From NCBI GenBank assembly GCA_022510885.1, contig JAFLSP010000005.1, positions 1 through 31,335 on the forward strand: a DNA stretch of 31,335 bases, written 5' to 3'. This DNA is from Treponema sp. (GTDB lineage Bacteria; Spirochaetota; Spirochaetia; Treponematales; Treponemataceae). The notes under the pieces are model-generated. The model saw nothing but the letters and a program-made list of their open reading frames with translations, did no database searches and was not told where the DNA came from. Shown in pieces: positions 15,420 through 23,835 of the stretch. The translations under genes were made by a program, and so were the position numbers. Numbering within the stretch: position 1 is the stretch's first letter; every line of letters starts with the position of its first letter.

Positions 15420-16031
15420 ATGGACGTCCAGTTGCAGGAGTTAATCGACAAAATCAAGAAAGACGGGGTCGCTGCCGCTGAAACGTCCGCTTCCGAGAGG
15501 ATTGCCGCGGCGGAGAAGGAGGCCGCGAAAATCATCGCAGACGCAAAAGAGGAAGCGGATGCCATCATCAGGCAGGCAAAAGACGAGACGGCACGCATGG
15601 AGAAGGCGAGCGAGGACGCAATCGCGCAGGCAAGCCGAAACCTTGTGCTCTCGTTCCGCAAGAGCGTGGAGGCGGAGCTTTCCGCAATCGTCAGCGCGGA
15701 GACGGCGGCTGCCTATGACGCGAAGCTGCTCGCGTCGCTGATACCCGAGGCCGTCAAGGAATGGGCGAAAAAGTCGGACGCGGGCGACCTGTCGGTGCTT
15801 CTGAGCGAGAAAGACCTGAAGGCGGTCGAGTCGAGCCTGACCGCCGCGCTCAAGGCGGAGATTGCCAAGGGGCTGACGCTCAAGGCGGACAATGCCGTGG
15901 GCGGCGGGTTCCGCGTGGGACTGAAGGACGGCTCTGCCTACTATGACTATTCTGCGGAGGCGGTCGCGGACTTGTTCTCCGCCTACCTGAACCCGCGCGT
16001 CGCCGCGATTATGAAAGGGGCGGTGCGATAG
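15420..16031 (+). CDS. atpE: V-type ATPase subunit E (peripheral stalk)
   Basis: 203 residues from the ATG at 15420, preceded by GAGCGAGG. Longer in-frame starts upstream would lie in the leader. Residues ~1-105 form a charged, Ala-rich helix (for example AAEKEAAKIIADAKEEADAI) as in the stator-stalk subunit E of V/A-type ATPases. The C-terminal ~90 residues form the globular head that binds the catalytic subcomplex. First gene of a cassette E-DUF2764-A-B-D-I-K with the order known from Treponema and Borrelia. No subunit G is visible, so the partner of E in the stalk is not identified here. Confidence 0.88.
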   Translation: MDVQLQELIDKIKKDGVAAAETSASERIAAAEKEAAKIIADAKEEADAIIRQAKDETARMEKASEDAIAQASRNLVLSFRKSVEAELSAIVSAETAAAYDAKLLASLIPEAVKEWAKKSDAGDLSVLLSEKDLKAVESSLTAALKAEIAKGLTLKADNAVGGGFRVGLKDGSAYYDYSAEAVADLFSAYLNPRVAAIMKGAVR

Positions 16032-16597
16032 TGAAGCAGTACTACCTCGTGGCGCAGCTGCCCTCGTTCGTCGTGAGCGATGACCGGACGCCGCTGCCCA
16101 TTACGGAAGCGCACTTTACCGAACTTTGCTCGCGGTTTCTTGCAAAGGACGAGCAGCGGATTCTGGAGGGGCTTTCCCTTGAGCCGCCGCGGGACGAGGC
16201 GCGAACCGGCTCGAAGCTGGTGGACGCCTGGTATGAGCACGAGCGCAGCCTGCGCGTCGCGCTCGCCCAGATTCGCGCGCTGAACATGAAAAAGAAATTC
16301 GATGCGGGCGGTCTTTCCCTGTCCCCCGACGCGGTGCAGGCGGCGCGGACGGCTGCCGGCATGGACAGCCCGCTTGCCGCCGAGCAGTTCCTGAACCAGT
16401 ACCGTGTGCGCGTCATCGAGGGCATCACGCCGCTGGACGGGTTTTCGGTCGATGCCGTGTTCGCCTACGGCATCAGGCTCAAGCTGGCGGCACGCATGAA
16501 GAAGTTCAGCGCGGAGACCGGTATGGCTTCCTACCATAAAATTTACGATAGAATCCTCGCTGCCGGAACGGCAGGGGCATCAGGAGAAACGAAATGA
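16031..16597 (+). CDS. DUF2764 protein of the V-ATPase cassette
   Basis: 188 residues, soluble, mostly helical. It starts with MKQYYLVAQLPSF and belongs to the DUF2764 family always found between the E and A subunit genes of V-ATPase cassettes in spirochaetes, chlamydiae and Bacteroidetes. The reaction or structural role is not established. Because these cassettes have no recognisable subunit C/d (the adaptor linking central stalk to ring), DUF2764 is a reasonable candidate replacement; that is inference. GTG start at 16031 shares a base with the atpE stop, and the stop overlaps the atpA ATG by 4 bp. Confidence 0.85.
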   Translation: MKQYYLVAQLPSFVVSDDRTPLPITEAHFTELCSRFLAKDEQRILEGLSLEPPRDEARTGSKLVDAWYEHERSLRVALAQIRALNMKKKFDAGGLSLSPDAVQAARTAAGMDSPLAAEQFLNQYRVRVIEGITPLDGFSVDAVFAYGIRLKLAARMKKFSAETGMASYHKIYDRILAAGTAGASGETK

Positions 16598-18366
16598 CGG
16601 ATACAAAAGGCAAGGTGGTCGCCGTCAACGGTAATATGGTTTCGGTCGAATTCAGCGGAACGATTACCATGAACGAAGTCGGCTACGTCAAAGTTGAAGG
16701 CTCAAGCCTCAAAAGCGAGGTAATCCGCATTCGCGGGAACACGGCGCAGATGCAGGTCTACGAGATGACGAAGGGCATCAAGGCGGGCGACCCGGTGGAA
16801 TTCACGGGCGACCTGCTTTCCGCGGAGCTCGGGCCGGGCTTGCTCGGGCAGGTGTACGACGGTTTGCAGAACCCGCTTCCCCTGCTTGCGGAGAAGGCGG
16901 GCTACTTCCTTGAGCGCGGCATTTACGTTGACCCGCTTGATACGCAGAAGAAGTGGGACTTTACGCCGACCGCAAAGGAAGGCGATGTGGTGCGCCGTGG
17001 CGAGTACGTGGGAACCGTGCCTGAGGGGCCGTTCACGCACAAGATTTTCATTCCATTCGATATGTACGGCACGTACACGGTCAAGAAAATTGCCGCGGCG
17101 GGCAGCTATACCATCCGCGACACGATTGCGACGGTCGCCGACGAGAAAGGCAAGGAATTCAACATCACGATGGCGTTCCGCTGGCCGGTGAAGCGCGCGG
17201 TTGACTGCTACGCGGAGCGCCTCGCGCCGACCGAGACGATGGGGACGAAGGTGCGGCTCATCGACACGTTCTTCCCCGTCGCGCGTGGCGGCACGTACTG
17301 CATTCCCGGTCCGTTCGGCGCGGGAAAGACGGTCTTGCAGCACACCACGTCAAAATATGCCGACGTTGACATCGTTATCATCGCGGCGTGCGGCGAGCGC
17401 GCGGGTGAGGTCGTTGAGACGCTGACCGAATTCCCCGAACTGAAGGACCCCAAGACGGGCAAGTCGCTGATGGAGCGCACGATTATCATCTGTAATACGT
17501 CGTCAATGCCGGTCGCCTCCCGCGAGGCCTCCGTGTACACGGCGGTCACGCTGGCGGAATATTACCGCCAGATGGGGCTGAATGTCCTGATGCTGGCGGA
17601 CTCGACGTCGCGCTGGGCGCAGGCTATGCGCGAGATGTCCGGCCGCCTGGAGGAGATTCCGGGCGAGGAGGCGTTCCCCGCGTACTTGGAGAGTTACATC
17701 GCGGCGTTCTACGAGCGCGCGGGGCAGGTGCGCCTGCCCGACGGCTCGAAGGGTTCGGTCACGATTGGCGGCACGGTTTCTCCTGCCGGCGGCAACTTTG
17801 AGGAGCCGGTCACGCAGGCGACGCTGAAAGTGGTCGGCGCGTTCCACGGTCTGAGCCGTGAGCGCTCCGACGCGCGCAAGTATCCCGCCATCGACCCGCT
17901 CATTTCCTGGTCGAAGTACCACGGTGTCATCGATGATGACCGCGTTGCCTACTGCCGCGGCATCCTGCTGCGCGGCGTGGAGGTCGGGCAGATGATGAAG
18001 GTCGTCGGCGAGGAGGGCACGTCGCTGGAGGACTACATCGTGTATCTTAAGGAAGAAATGCTTGACGCGGTGTACTTCCAGCAGAACTCGTTTGACGACA
18101 CGGACGCGAACGCGACGGTCGAGCGGCAGCGGTATGACCTTGCGAAAGTTCTCCGGGTGCTCGGCTCTGACTTCAAGCTGGCGGACAAAGAGGACGCGCG
18201 CACGTACTTCAACGCGCTGCGCCAGAAATTCCTTGACTGGAACTACACCGAATTCGGCAGCGATGCCTTCAAGAAGACGGAGGCCGAGATTGACGAGCTG
18301 TATGCGTCAAAGTCCGGCACGCTGACGGCGGAAGCGGAGAACCTGCTCAAAAAGGACGGTGAATAA
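16594..18366 (+). CDS. atpA: V-type ATPase catalytic subunit A
   Basis: 590 residues, standard for the catalytic A subunit. The N-terminal beta-barrel is followed by the non-homologous insertion (about 115-190) that distinguishes V/A-type A subunits from F-type beta. The P-loop GPFGAGKT is at 239-246 and GERAGEV at about 267-273 includes the catalytic glutamate region. [22 protein letters not shown] and [20 protein letters not shown] are diagnostic stretches. It hydrolyses ATP to drive the rotor D and ring K, pumping ions across the cytoplasmic membrane, or synthesises ATP in reverse. Overlaps the DUF2764 gene (ATGA); atpB follows after 2 bp. Confidence 0.98.
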   Translation: MTDTKGKVVAVNGNMVSVEFSGTITMNEVGYVKVEGSSLKSEVIRIRGNTAQMQVYEMTKGIKAGDPVEFTGDLLSAELGPGLLGQVYDGLQNPLPLLAEKAGYFLERGIYVDPLDTQKKWDFTPTAKEGDVVRRGEYVGTVPEGPFTHKIFIPFDMYGTYTVKKIAAAGSYTIRDTIATVADEKGKEFNITMAFRWPVKRAVDCYAERLAPTETMGTKVRLIDTFFPVARGGTYCIPGPFGAGKTVLQHTTSKYADVDIVIIAACGERAGEVVETLTEFPELKDPKTGKSLMERTIIICNTSSMPVASREASVYTAVTLAEYYRQMGLNVLMLADSTSRWAQAMREMSGRLEEIPGEEAFPAYLESYIAAFYERAGQVRLPDGSKGSVTIGGTVSPAGGNFEEPVTQATLKVVGAFHGLSRERSDARKYPAIDPLISWSKYHGVIDDDRVAYCRGILLRGVEVGQMMKVVGEEGTSLEDYIVYLKEEMLDAVYFQQNSFDDTDANATVERQRYDLAKVLRVLGSDFKLADKEDARTYFNALRQKFLDWNYTEFGSDAFKKTEAEIDELYASKSGTLTAEAENLLKKDGE

Positions 18367-18368
18367 CG

Positions 18369-19658
18369 ATGAACAAAGTGTATAGCAAGATTGAATCCAT
18401 TGCGGGGTCTGTCATCACCGTCCGCGCTGATGGCGTGAAGTACAACGAGCTTGCGGAAATCACCACGCGCTTCGGCAAGTCGCTTGCGGAGGTCAACAAG
18501 ATTGACGGCGACCTGGTCTCCTTGCAGGTGTTCGCGGGCGGGCGCGGCGTCTCGACGGGCGACCAGATTCGCTTCCTGGGACACGAGATGGAGGTGTCGT
18601 TCACCGACGACTTGCTCGGACGCATTTTCAACGGTTCGGGCGACCCGCGCGACAACGGACCGGCGCTTGCGGAGAACCTCAAGCCGATTGGCGGGCCGTC
18701 GGTCAACCCGTCAAAGCGTATCCTTGCGGAGCGCATGATGCGGACGAACATTCCGATGATTGATATGTTCAACACGCTGGTCGTCTCGCAGAAACTGCCG
18801 ATTTTCTCCATTTCGGGCGAGCCGTACAATCAGCTGCTTGCGCGCATTGCGATGCAGGCGGCGGCGGATGTCATCATCCTCGGCGGCATGGGACTGAAAT
18901 ACGACGACTTCCTGTTCTTCAGGAGGACGCTGGAGGAGGGCGGCTCGCTGAGCAAGACCGTCATGTTCATCCATACGGCGGCAGACCCGACGGTTGAGTG
19001 CATCAAGATACCCGACATGTCGCTCGCGGTCGCGGAGCAGTTCGCCTTGCAGGGCAAGGACGTGCTGGTGCTGCTGACCGACATGACGAACTATGCCGAC
19101 AGCATGAAGGAAATCGCGATTACGCAGGAGCAGGTGCCGTCGAACCGCGGCTATCCGGGCGACCTGTACTCGCAGCTGGCGGCGCGCTATGAGAAGGCGG
19201 TCGATTTTGCCGATTCCGGGTCGGTGACGATTCTCGCGGTCACGACGATGCCGGGCGACGACGTGACGCACCCTGTTCCCGACAACACGGGCTACATCAC
19301 CGAGGGGCAGTATTATCTGAAGGGCGGCCGCATCGAGCCGTTCGGCTCGCTGTCCCGCCTGAAGCAGAACGTCAACGGCAAGACGCGCAAGGACCACCGC
19401 GCGCTCATGGACGCGATGATTCGCCTCTATTCATCGTACAAGGACACCGTGGAGAAGAAGTCCATGGGCTTTATGATGTCAAAGTGGGACGAGAAGTTGC
19501 TGAAATACGGCGAGCAGTTCGAGAAGAAGATGATGGATTTGTCCGTCAACATCTCCCTTGAGGAGGCGCTGGATTTGGGCTGGAAGATTCTGGCGGACTG
19601 TTTTGACCGCTCGGAGACGGGCATCAAGACCGAGCTGCTGGACGAATTCTGGAAATGA
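18369..19658 (+). CDS. atpB: V-type ATPase regulatory subunit B
   Basis: 429 residues. The non-catalytic B subunit alternates with A in the headpiece. It has no Walker A lysine: the corresponding loop reads [15 protein letters not shown]. Other hallmarks are [19 protein letters not shown] (about 96-114), [37 protein letters not shown] (in part, about 235-270) and the [22 protein letters not shown] region. Start ATG 18369 follows the atpA stop by 2 bp, with GGACGGTGAA as the ribosome binding region. Confidence 0.98.
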   Translation: MNKVYSKIESIAGSVITVRADGVKYNELAEITTRFGKSLAEVNKIDGDLVSLQVFAGGRGVSTGDQIRFLGHEMEVSFTDDLLGRIFNGSGDPRDNGPALAENLKPIGGPSVNPSKRILAERMMRTNIPMIDMFNTLVVSQKLPIFSISGEPYNQLLARIAMQAAADVIILGGMGLKYDDFLFFRRTLEEGGSLSKTVMFIHTAADPTVECIKIPDMSLAVAEQFALQGKDVLVLLTDMTNYADSMKEIAITQEQVPSNRGYPGDLYSQLAARYEKAVDFADSGSVTILAVTTMPGDDVTHPVPDNTGYITEGQYYLKGGRIEPFGSLSRLKQNVNGKTRKDHRALMDAMIRLYSSYKDTVEKKSMGFMMSKWDEKLLKYGEQFEKKMMDLSVNISLEEALDLGWKILADCFDRSETGIKTELLDEFWK

Positions 19659-19670
19659 CCGGGGCAGAGC

Positions 19671-20303
19671 ATGGCGAAGATTAAGCTGACCAAAAACGAG
19701 CAGAAGGCGCAGAAGGACTCGCTGAAAATGTACCAGCGGTATCTTCCGACGCTCACGCTCAAAAAACAGCAGCTTCAGACCGAAATCCGGACGATTGACG
19801 CGAAGGCGAAGGCAGTCCGTGCGCAGCGCGCGCAGCTTGAAAAGGAATTCAAGGTGTGGATAAGCGTGTTCGGCGAGGAGGATGCTTTCACGCCCGACAT
19901 GGTGACGGTGCGCAACATCAGGAAAGGAACGGGCAATATTGCCGGCGTGAACATTCCGGTGTATGAGGGCGCGGATTTTGCCCGCGGGGATTACGACCTG
20001 TACGCGACACCGCTGTGGATTGACATGGCGGCGGACCGCATGGAGAAGGCGCTTTCCCTCGACCTGGAGGCGAGCGTGCTTGACGAGCAGGTGCGCTTGC
20101 TTTCCCGCGAACTGCGCACGACGACTCAGCGCGTCAACCTGTTCGAGAAGGTGAAGATTCCTGAGGCGAAGCAGAACATCAAGAAAATATCGGTGTATTT
20201 GGGCGACCAGCAGGTGAGCGCGGTCGTGCGGTCAAAAATCTCCAAGAAGAAGATTGACGCGCGGAACGCCGCCGCAGAACAGGCAAAGGGGGCTGCTGTA
20301 TGA
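19671..20303 (+). CDS. atpD: V-type ATPase central rotor subunit D
   Basis: 210 residues. N- and C-terminal long helices (about 1-60 and 130-200) form the antiparallel coiled coil of the rotor shaft inside the A3B3 head. The opening KIKLTKNEQKAQKDSLKMYQRYLPTL (partly quoted) and the RRVNLFE-like QRVNLFEKVKIPEAKQNI motif near 160-178 fit the family. Start ATG 19671 after GGGGCAGAG. The stop overlaps the atpI start (ATGA). Confidence 0.92.
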   Translation: MAKIKLTKNEQKAQKDSLKMYQRYLPTLTLKKQQLQTEIRTIDAKAKAVRAQRAQLEKEFKVWISVFGEEDAFTPDMVTVRNIRKGTGNIAGVNIPVYEGADFARGDYDLYATPLWIDMAADRMEKALSLDLEASVLDEQVRLLSRELRTTTQRVNLFEKVKIPEAKQNIKKISVYLGDQQVSAVVRSKISKKKIDARNAAAEQAKGAAV

Positions 20304-22219
20304 TAGTTCCCATGAAGAAGATTGCGCTCGTCGTCCTTGAGAAAGAGCGTAAGGATGCGCTGAAGCGGCTGCGGAAACTCGGCGTGGTGCAGCTGGAGGA
20401 GGTGCAAGGCTCAAGCGACGAGTTGCAGGCCTGTCGCGACCAGAGCAACAAGGTGACGAAGGCGATTTCGCTCTTGTCGGATACGAAAGTTCCCAAGCAG
20501 GTTGCAAAGCGGCAGAAAAAATTGGAAAAAGATGCCGCGCTGGAGCTTGCCGCGACGCTCGTGCAGCAGACGGAGCAGAAGAAAGGCTGTTATGACCGCA
20601 TCACTGCCGCCCGCAACGACTTGGAGCGGCTTTCGGGATGGGGTGATGTCGTTCCCGAAGAAATCGCCGCACTCGCGGAAAAAGGCGTGTACGTGTCGCT
20701 GTACGAAATTCCGACCAATAAGTACAACACGATTGGTGCGGACGCACGGACGCTGCTTGTCAACCGTGACAAGGCGAAGTCGCGCTTTCTGCTCATTGCG
20801 GACGGCGCGGATGCCGACCGTCCTGCGGATTTGCCCCCGGAGGCGTACCAAGTGGTGCTGCCGCCAAAATCAACGGCGGAACTAAGGCGGGAAATTGCGG
20901 AGTGCGAGAAGCAGATTGCTGCCATTGACGCGCAGGTTGCCGACAGCGTGCAGTATCTGGATGCTCTAAAAAGTTACGTGCCGTTGCTTGCAAAAGATAT
21001 TGAGCTGGAGAATGTGTGCAGCGGGATGGGCTATGAGAGCAAGACGGCGGGCGACGAAGAGTCTGCCGTGCCGCAGTCGTCTGTTCCGCTTGCCTGGGTG
21101 ACGGGCTTTGTGCCGGCGGATGACTTGGCGCGCTTGCAGGAGACCGCGAAGAAAGAGCAGTGGGGCCTGGCAGTCGGTGAGCCGGCGGAGGACGAATTCG
21201 TGCCGACGAAGCTCAAGAACAACCGGCTCGTGAGCGTGATTTATCCGCTGACGGACTTCCTGGACGTGACGCCGGGATACCGCGAGTTCGACATTTCGGG
21301 CTGGTTCCTGCTGTTCTTCTGCATTTTCTTTGCGATGATTTTTGGCGATGCCTGTTACGGCGCGCTGATTACGCTCGCAGGCCTGGCCGTCCTTGCGAAA
21401 AGTCGGAAAGGAGGCCGTTCGCTGGGCGTACTGGTGACGTTGTTGGGTGTCTGTACGATGGCGTGGGGCGTGGTGACCTGCTCCTGGTTCGGCATCGAGC
21501 CGGAGCGACTGCCGAGTTCGCTGGTCGGCATTTCGTTTGCGCCGTTTTCTGCGGCAAAGAGCGGCGCTGACGTGGCGAACACGAATCAGAAAATCTTCTG
21601 TTTCACGCTCGCGCTCATTCAGCTGAGCATCGCGCATCTTAAATGCATGGTTGCTGACCGCAGGAGCCTGAAATTCTTTGGCGATATGGGGTCGCTCTTC
21701 ATGATTTGGGGAATGTTCTATGTCGTCATGAACATGGTCGTGGACAGTGTGCGGTATCCGTTGGGAGTCACTGACACAACGCTGTTCGTGGGCGGCTTTC
21801 CGCTGCCGTTCGTCTGTCTGGGCGTGCTGGGATTGGGATTTGTCCTTAACTTTGTCTTTTCTAATTACGAAGGGAGTGTGGGCAAGTCTATTCTGGAGAG
21901 CGTGAAGAACATCATTTCCGTATTGCTGGGCGTGGTAAACCAGTTCAGCGACATCGTTTCCTATATCCGCCTGTGGGCGGTCGCGCTGGCGGGCGCGGCT
22001 ATCAGCGAGACCGTCAACACGATGGCAGGGCCGATGTTCGGGAAGATGGTGCTGTTTGCGTTCGGCATTATCCTGCTTGTGTTCGGTCACGGTTTGAACA
22101 TGATTTTGAACCTGCTTTCGGTCATCGTTCACGGTGTGCGCCTGAACACGCTGGAATTCAGCCAGCACTTGGGGATGACCTGGAGCGGCTCAAAATTCAG
22201 GCCGTTCTCGGATGAGTAA
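20300..22219 (+). CDS. atpI: V-type ATPase membrane subunit I (a subunit)
   Basis: 639 residues. Residues ~1-310 are the cytoplasmic arm with coiled coils, and residues ~320-639 carry about seven to eight transmembrane helices forming the ion half-channels. The essential arginine is in YIRLWAVALAG (Arg557), equivalent to the arginine that faces the rotating ring carboxylate. GDACYGALITL is also typical. ATG at 20300 overlaps the atpD stop; a second Met at residue 5 (20312) is a less likely start. Shorter and more divergent in the N-terminal half than archaeal subunits, as usual in spirochaetes. Confidence 0.95.
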   Translation: MIVPMKKIALVVLEKERKDALKRLRKLGVVQLEEVQGSSDELQACRDQSNKVTKAISLLSDTKVPKQVAKRQKKLEKDAALELAATLVQQTEQKKGCYDRITAARNDLERLSGWGDVVPEEIAALAEKGVYVSLYEIPTNKYNTIGADARTLLVNRDKAKSRFLLIADGADADRPADLPPEAYQVVLPPKSTAELRREIAECEKQIAAIDAQVADSVQYLDALKSYVPLLAKDIELENVCSGMGYESKTAGDEESAVPQSSVPLAWVTGFVPADDLARLQETAKKEQWGLAVGEPAEDEFVPTKLKNNRLVSVIYPLTDFLDVTPGYREFDISGWFLLFFCIFFAMIFGDACYGALITLAGLAVLAKSRKGGRSLGVLVTLLGVCTMAWGVVTCSWFGIEPERLPSSLVGISFAPFSAAKSGADVANTNQKIFCFTLALIQLSIAHLKCMVADRRSLKFFGDMGSLFMIWGMFYVVMNMVVDSVRYPLGVTDTTLFVGGFPLPFVCLGVLGLGFVLNFVFSNYEGSVGKSILESVKNIISVLLGVVNQFSDIVSYIRLWAVALAGAAISETVNTMAGPMFGKMVLFAFGIILLVFGHGLNMILNLLSVIVHGVRLNTLEFSQHLGMTWSGSKFRPFSDE

Positions 22220-22223
22220 TGAC

Positions 22224-22241
22224 GGGGAAGCGTGCTTCTCC
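22224..22241 (+). other. Hairpin in the atpI-atpK gap
   Basis: GGGGAAG (22224-22230) pairs with CTTCTCC (22235-22241) around the loop CGTG, a 7-bp stem with one G-T pair, followed by an A-rich run rather than T. It lies in the only sizeable gap (73 bp) inside the ATPase operon, just before the ring subunit gene. A second small palindrome, ATCGACGGTCGAT, occurs at 22259-22271. It may act as an mRNA stabiliser that raises atpK expression. Confidence 0.45.
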
Positions 22242-22292
22242 AAAAAATATTTTGTACAATCGACGGTCGATGAACCGTTAAAAGGAGTTTTT

Positions 22293-22727
22293 ATGAACTG
22301 GGGTATTTTGGGCGCAGGCTTGGTTATGGGTATTGCGGCTATGGGCAGTGCAATCGGAATCGGCATTGCGGGACAGGCTGCAATCGGTGCATGGAAGCGT
22401 TGCTATCAGGCGAACAAGGCGGCACCGTTCCTGCTGGTCGTCTTTGCGGGCGCACCGTTGACGCAGACAATCTATGGATTTCTGCTGATGAATACGCTCA
22501 AGGCAGCTTCCGCGACTGCTGACGTAGCGACGCAGTTGTTCTATTTGGGGTTGGGTATTGCGTGTGGGCTTGCAATGTGTATGTCTGCGGTCTCGCAGGG
22601 TAAGGCTGGTGCCGCCGGTTCTGATGCGCTGGCAGAGACGGGCAAGGGCTTTACCAACTACATCATGGTAGTCGGTCTGTGTGAGACTATTGCGTTGTTC
22701 GCCATGGTTTTCGGCATGATTGCATAG
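22293..22727 (+). CDS. atpK: V-type ATPase membrane ring subunit K
   Basis: 144 residues from the ATG at 22293, chosen because AAAAGGAG (22280-22287) precedes it and because the protein then starts with a hydrophobic helix. An upstream in-frame extension to 22212 is not membrane-like. Four transmembrane helices form a double hairpin. Only the second hairpin has the ion-binding carboxylate (Glu131 in GLCETIALFAM); the first has Gln58. Thr57, Gln58, Tyr61, Gln102 and Glu131 line up with Thr64, Gln65, Tyr68, Gln110 and Glu139, the Na+-site residues of Enterococcus NtpK, so Na+ coupling is likely but needs testing. It has its own strong ribosome binding site, in line with high copy number in the ring. 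Confidence 0.95.
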   Translation: MNWGILGAGLVMGIAAMGSAIGIGIAGQAAIGAWKRCYQANKAAPFLLVVFAGAPLTQTIYGFLLMNTLKAASATADVATQLFYLGLGIACGLAMCMSAVSQGKAGAAGSDALAETGKGFTNYIMVVGLCETIALFAMVFGMIA

Positions 22728-22740
22728 TCGGAACGACACT

Positions 22741-23835
22741 ATGTACAGAACTCCTAGAGTCGTCACGATTGGCGGTCAGGGGAACACAACATGCACCGCA
22801 ATCGGGGGAAACAACCCGGTTACGGTGCAGACCATGTGGAAAGAGGGCATTATTGGCGTCAAGGACGACAGTAATGCCCTTTCCCGTATCATTGACCGTA
22901 TCGGAGCCATGCAGGCTCTTGGGTGTGATATCATCCGCTTTGCCGTGCCCGATATGGAGAGCGCGGAAAGTTTCAATGAAATCTGCCGTCATGCTCCCGT
23001 GCCGCTTGTCGCGGACATTCACTTTGACTACCGGCTTGCGCTCAAGTCGCTGGAAGGACCGGTTGCTGCCATCAGAATCAATCCGGGGAACATCGGAAAG
23101 CGTGAGAACGTAGCAGCGGTGGTGAATGCCTGTAAAGACAAGGGCGTTGCCATTCGAATCGGCGTGAATGCGGGAAGCCTGCCGAAAGATTTGGCGGAGC
23201 AGGTCGCGGCGGGCACGATGAACCGCGCGCTCGCGCTGTGCGAGGCCGCCGCCCGCGAAGTTGCGGTTTTTGACGAATTGGGCTTTGACCAGGTGGTGGT
23301 GAGCATGAAGGCGTCGAGCGTGCAGGAGACAATTGAGGCGAACGAGGCTTTTGCGCGCAGATACGACGTTCCGCTGCATGTGGGCGTGACCGAGGCGGGA
23401 CCGCTGATTATCGGCGTGGTGAAAAGCACGATGGCGTTTTCGCACCTGCTCAAGGAGGGCATCGGCTCGACCATCCGCGTGAGCCTTTCCTCTTCGCCCG
23501 AAAACGAAATCATTACGGGCGTGGAAATCCTCAGGGAGTGCGGTCTGCGGAAAGGCGGCGTGCGGATAGTGTCGTGTCCGCGTTGTGGCAGAATCGGCTT
23601 TGACGTACACGGCTTTGTTGACCGATGGCAGAACGAGTTGCTATCCATGAAAAAGGATATCACCGTCGCGGTCATGGGCTGCGTGGTGAACGGACCGGGC
23701 GAGGGGCGGCACGCCGACATCGGTATTGCGGGCGGCGACGGGCGCGCTATTGTCTTCAAAAAAGGGAAAATTGTGCGCACGGTGGACGAAAAAGATGCCG
23801 ATACTGTATTCAGAGAGGAATTGGACTCGTTATGA
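22741..23835 (+). CDS. ispG: 4-hydroxy-3-methylbut-2-en-1-yl diphosphate synthase IspG (GcpE)
   Basis: 364 residues. This [4Fe-4S] enzyme converts MEcPP to HMBPP in the non-mevalonate isoprenoid pathway. The N-terminal TIM barrel has VTVQTMW (about 27-33), VADIHFDYRLAL (about 90-101) and RINPGNIG (about 112-119). Cluster ligands are Cys279 and Cys282 in SCPRCGRIGFD, Cys314 in VMGCVVNGPGEG, and Glu321 nearby. The ATG at 22741 is preferred over 22720, which would overlap atpK and add a non-conserved tail. The gene begins 13 bp after atpK, so it is probably in the same transcript. The protein is the short two-domain form. Confidence 0.96.
   Translation: MYRTPRVVTIGGQGNTTCTAIGGNNPVTVQTMWKEGIIGVKDDSNALSRIIDRIGAMQALGCDIIRFAVPDMESAESFNEICRHAPVPLVADIHFDYRLALKSLEGPVAAIRINPGNIGKRENVAAVVNACKDKGVAIRIGVNAGSLPKDLAEQVAAGTMNRALALCEAAAREVAVFDELGFDQVVVSMKASSVQETIEANEAFARRYDVPLHVGVTEAGPLIIGVVKSTMAFSHLLKEGIGSTIRVSLSSSPENEIITGVEILRECGLRKGGVRIVSCPRCGRIGFDVHGFVDRWQNELLSMKKDITVAVMGCVVNGPGEGRHADIGIAGGDGRAIVFKKGKIVRTVDEKDADTVFREELDSL

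Noticed and set aside
22224..22241. Transcription terminator after atpI.
   Set aside because: The hairpin is followed by an A-rich run, not T, and atpK is required for the same enzyme.
22720..22740. Upstream ATG for ispG at 22720.
   Set aside because: Overlaps the atpK coding end and adds residues not expected in IspG; 22741 gives a normal N-terminus.
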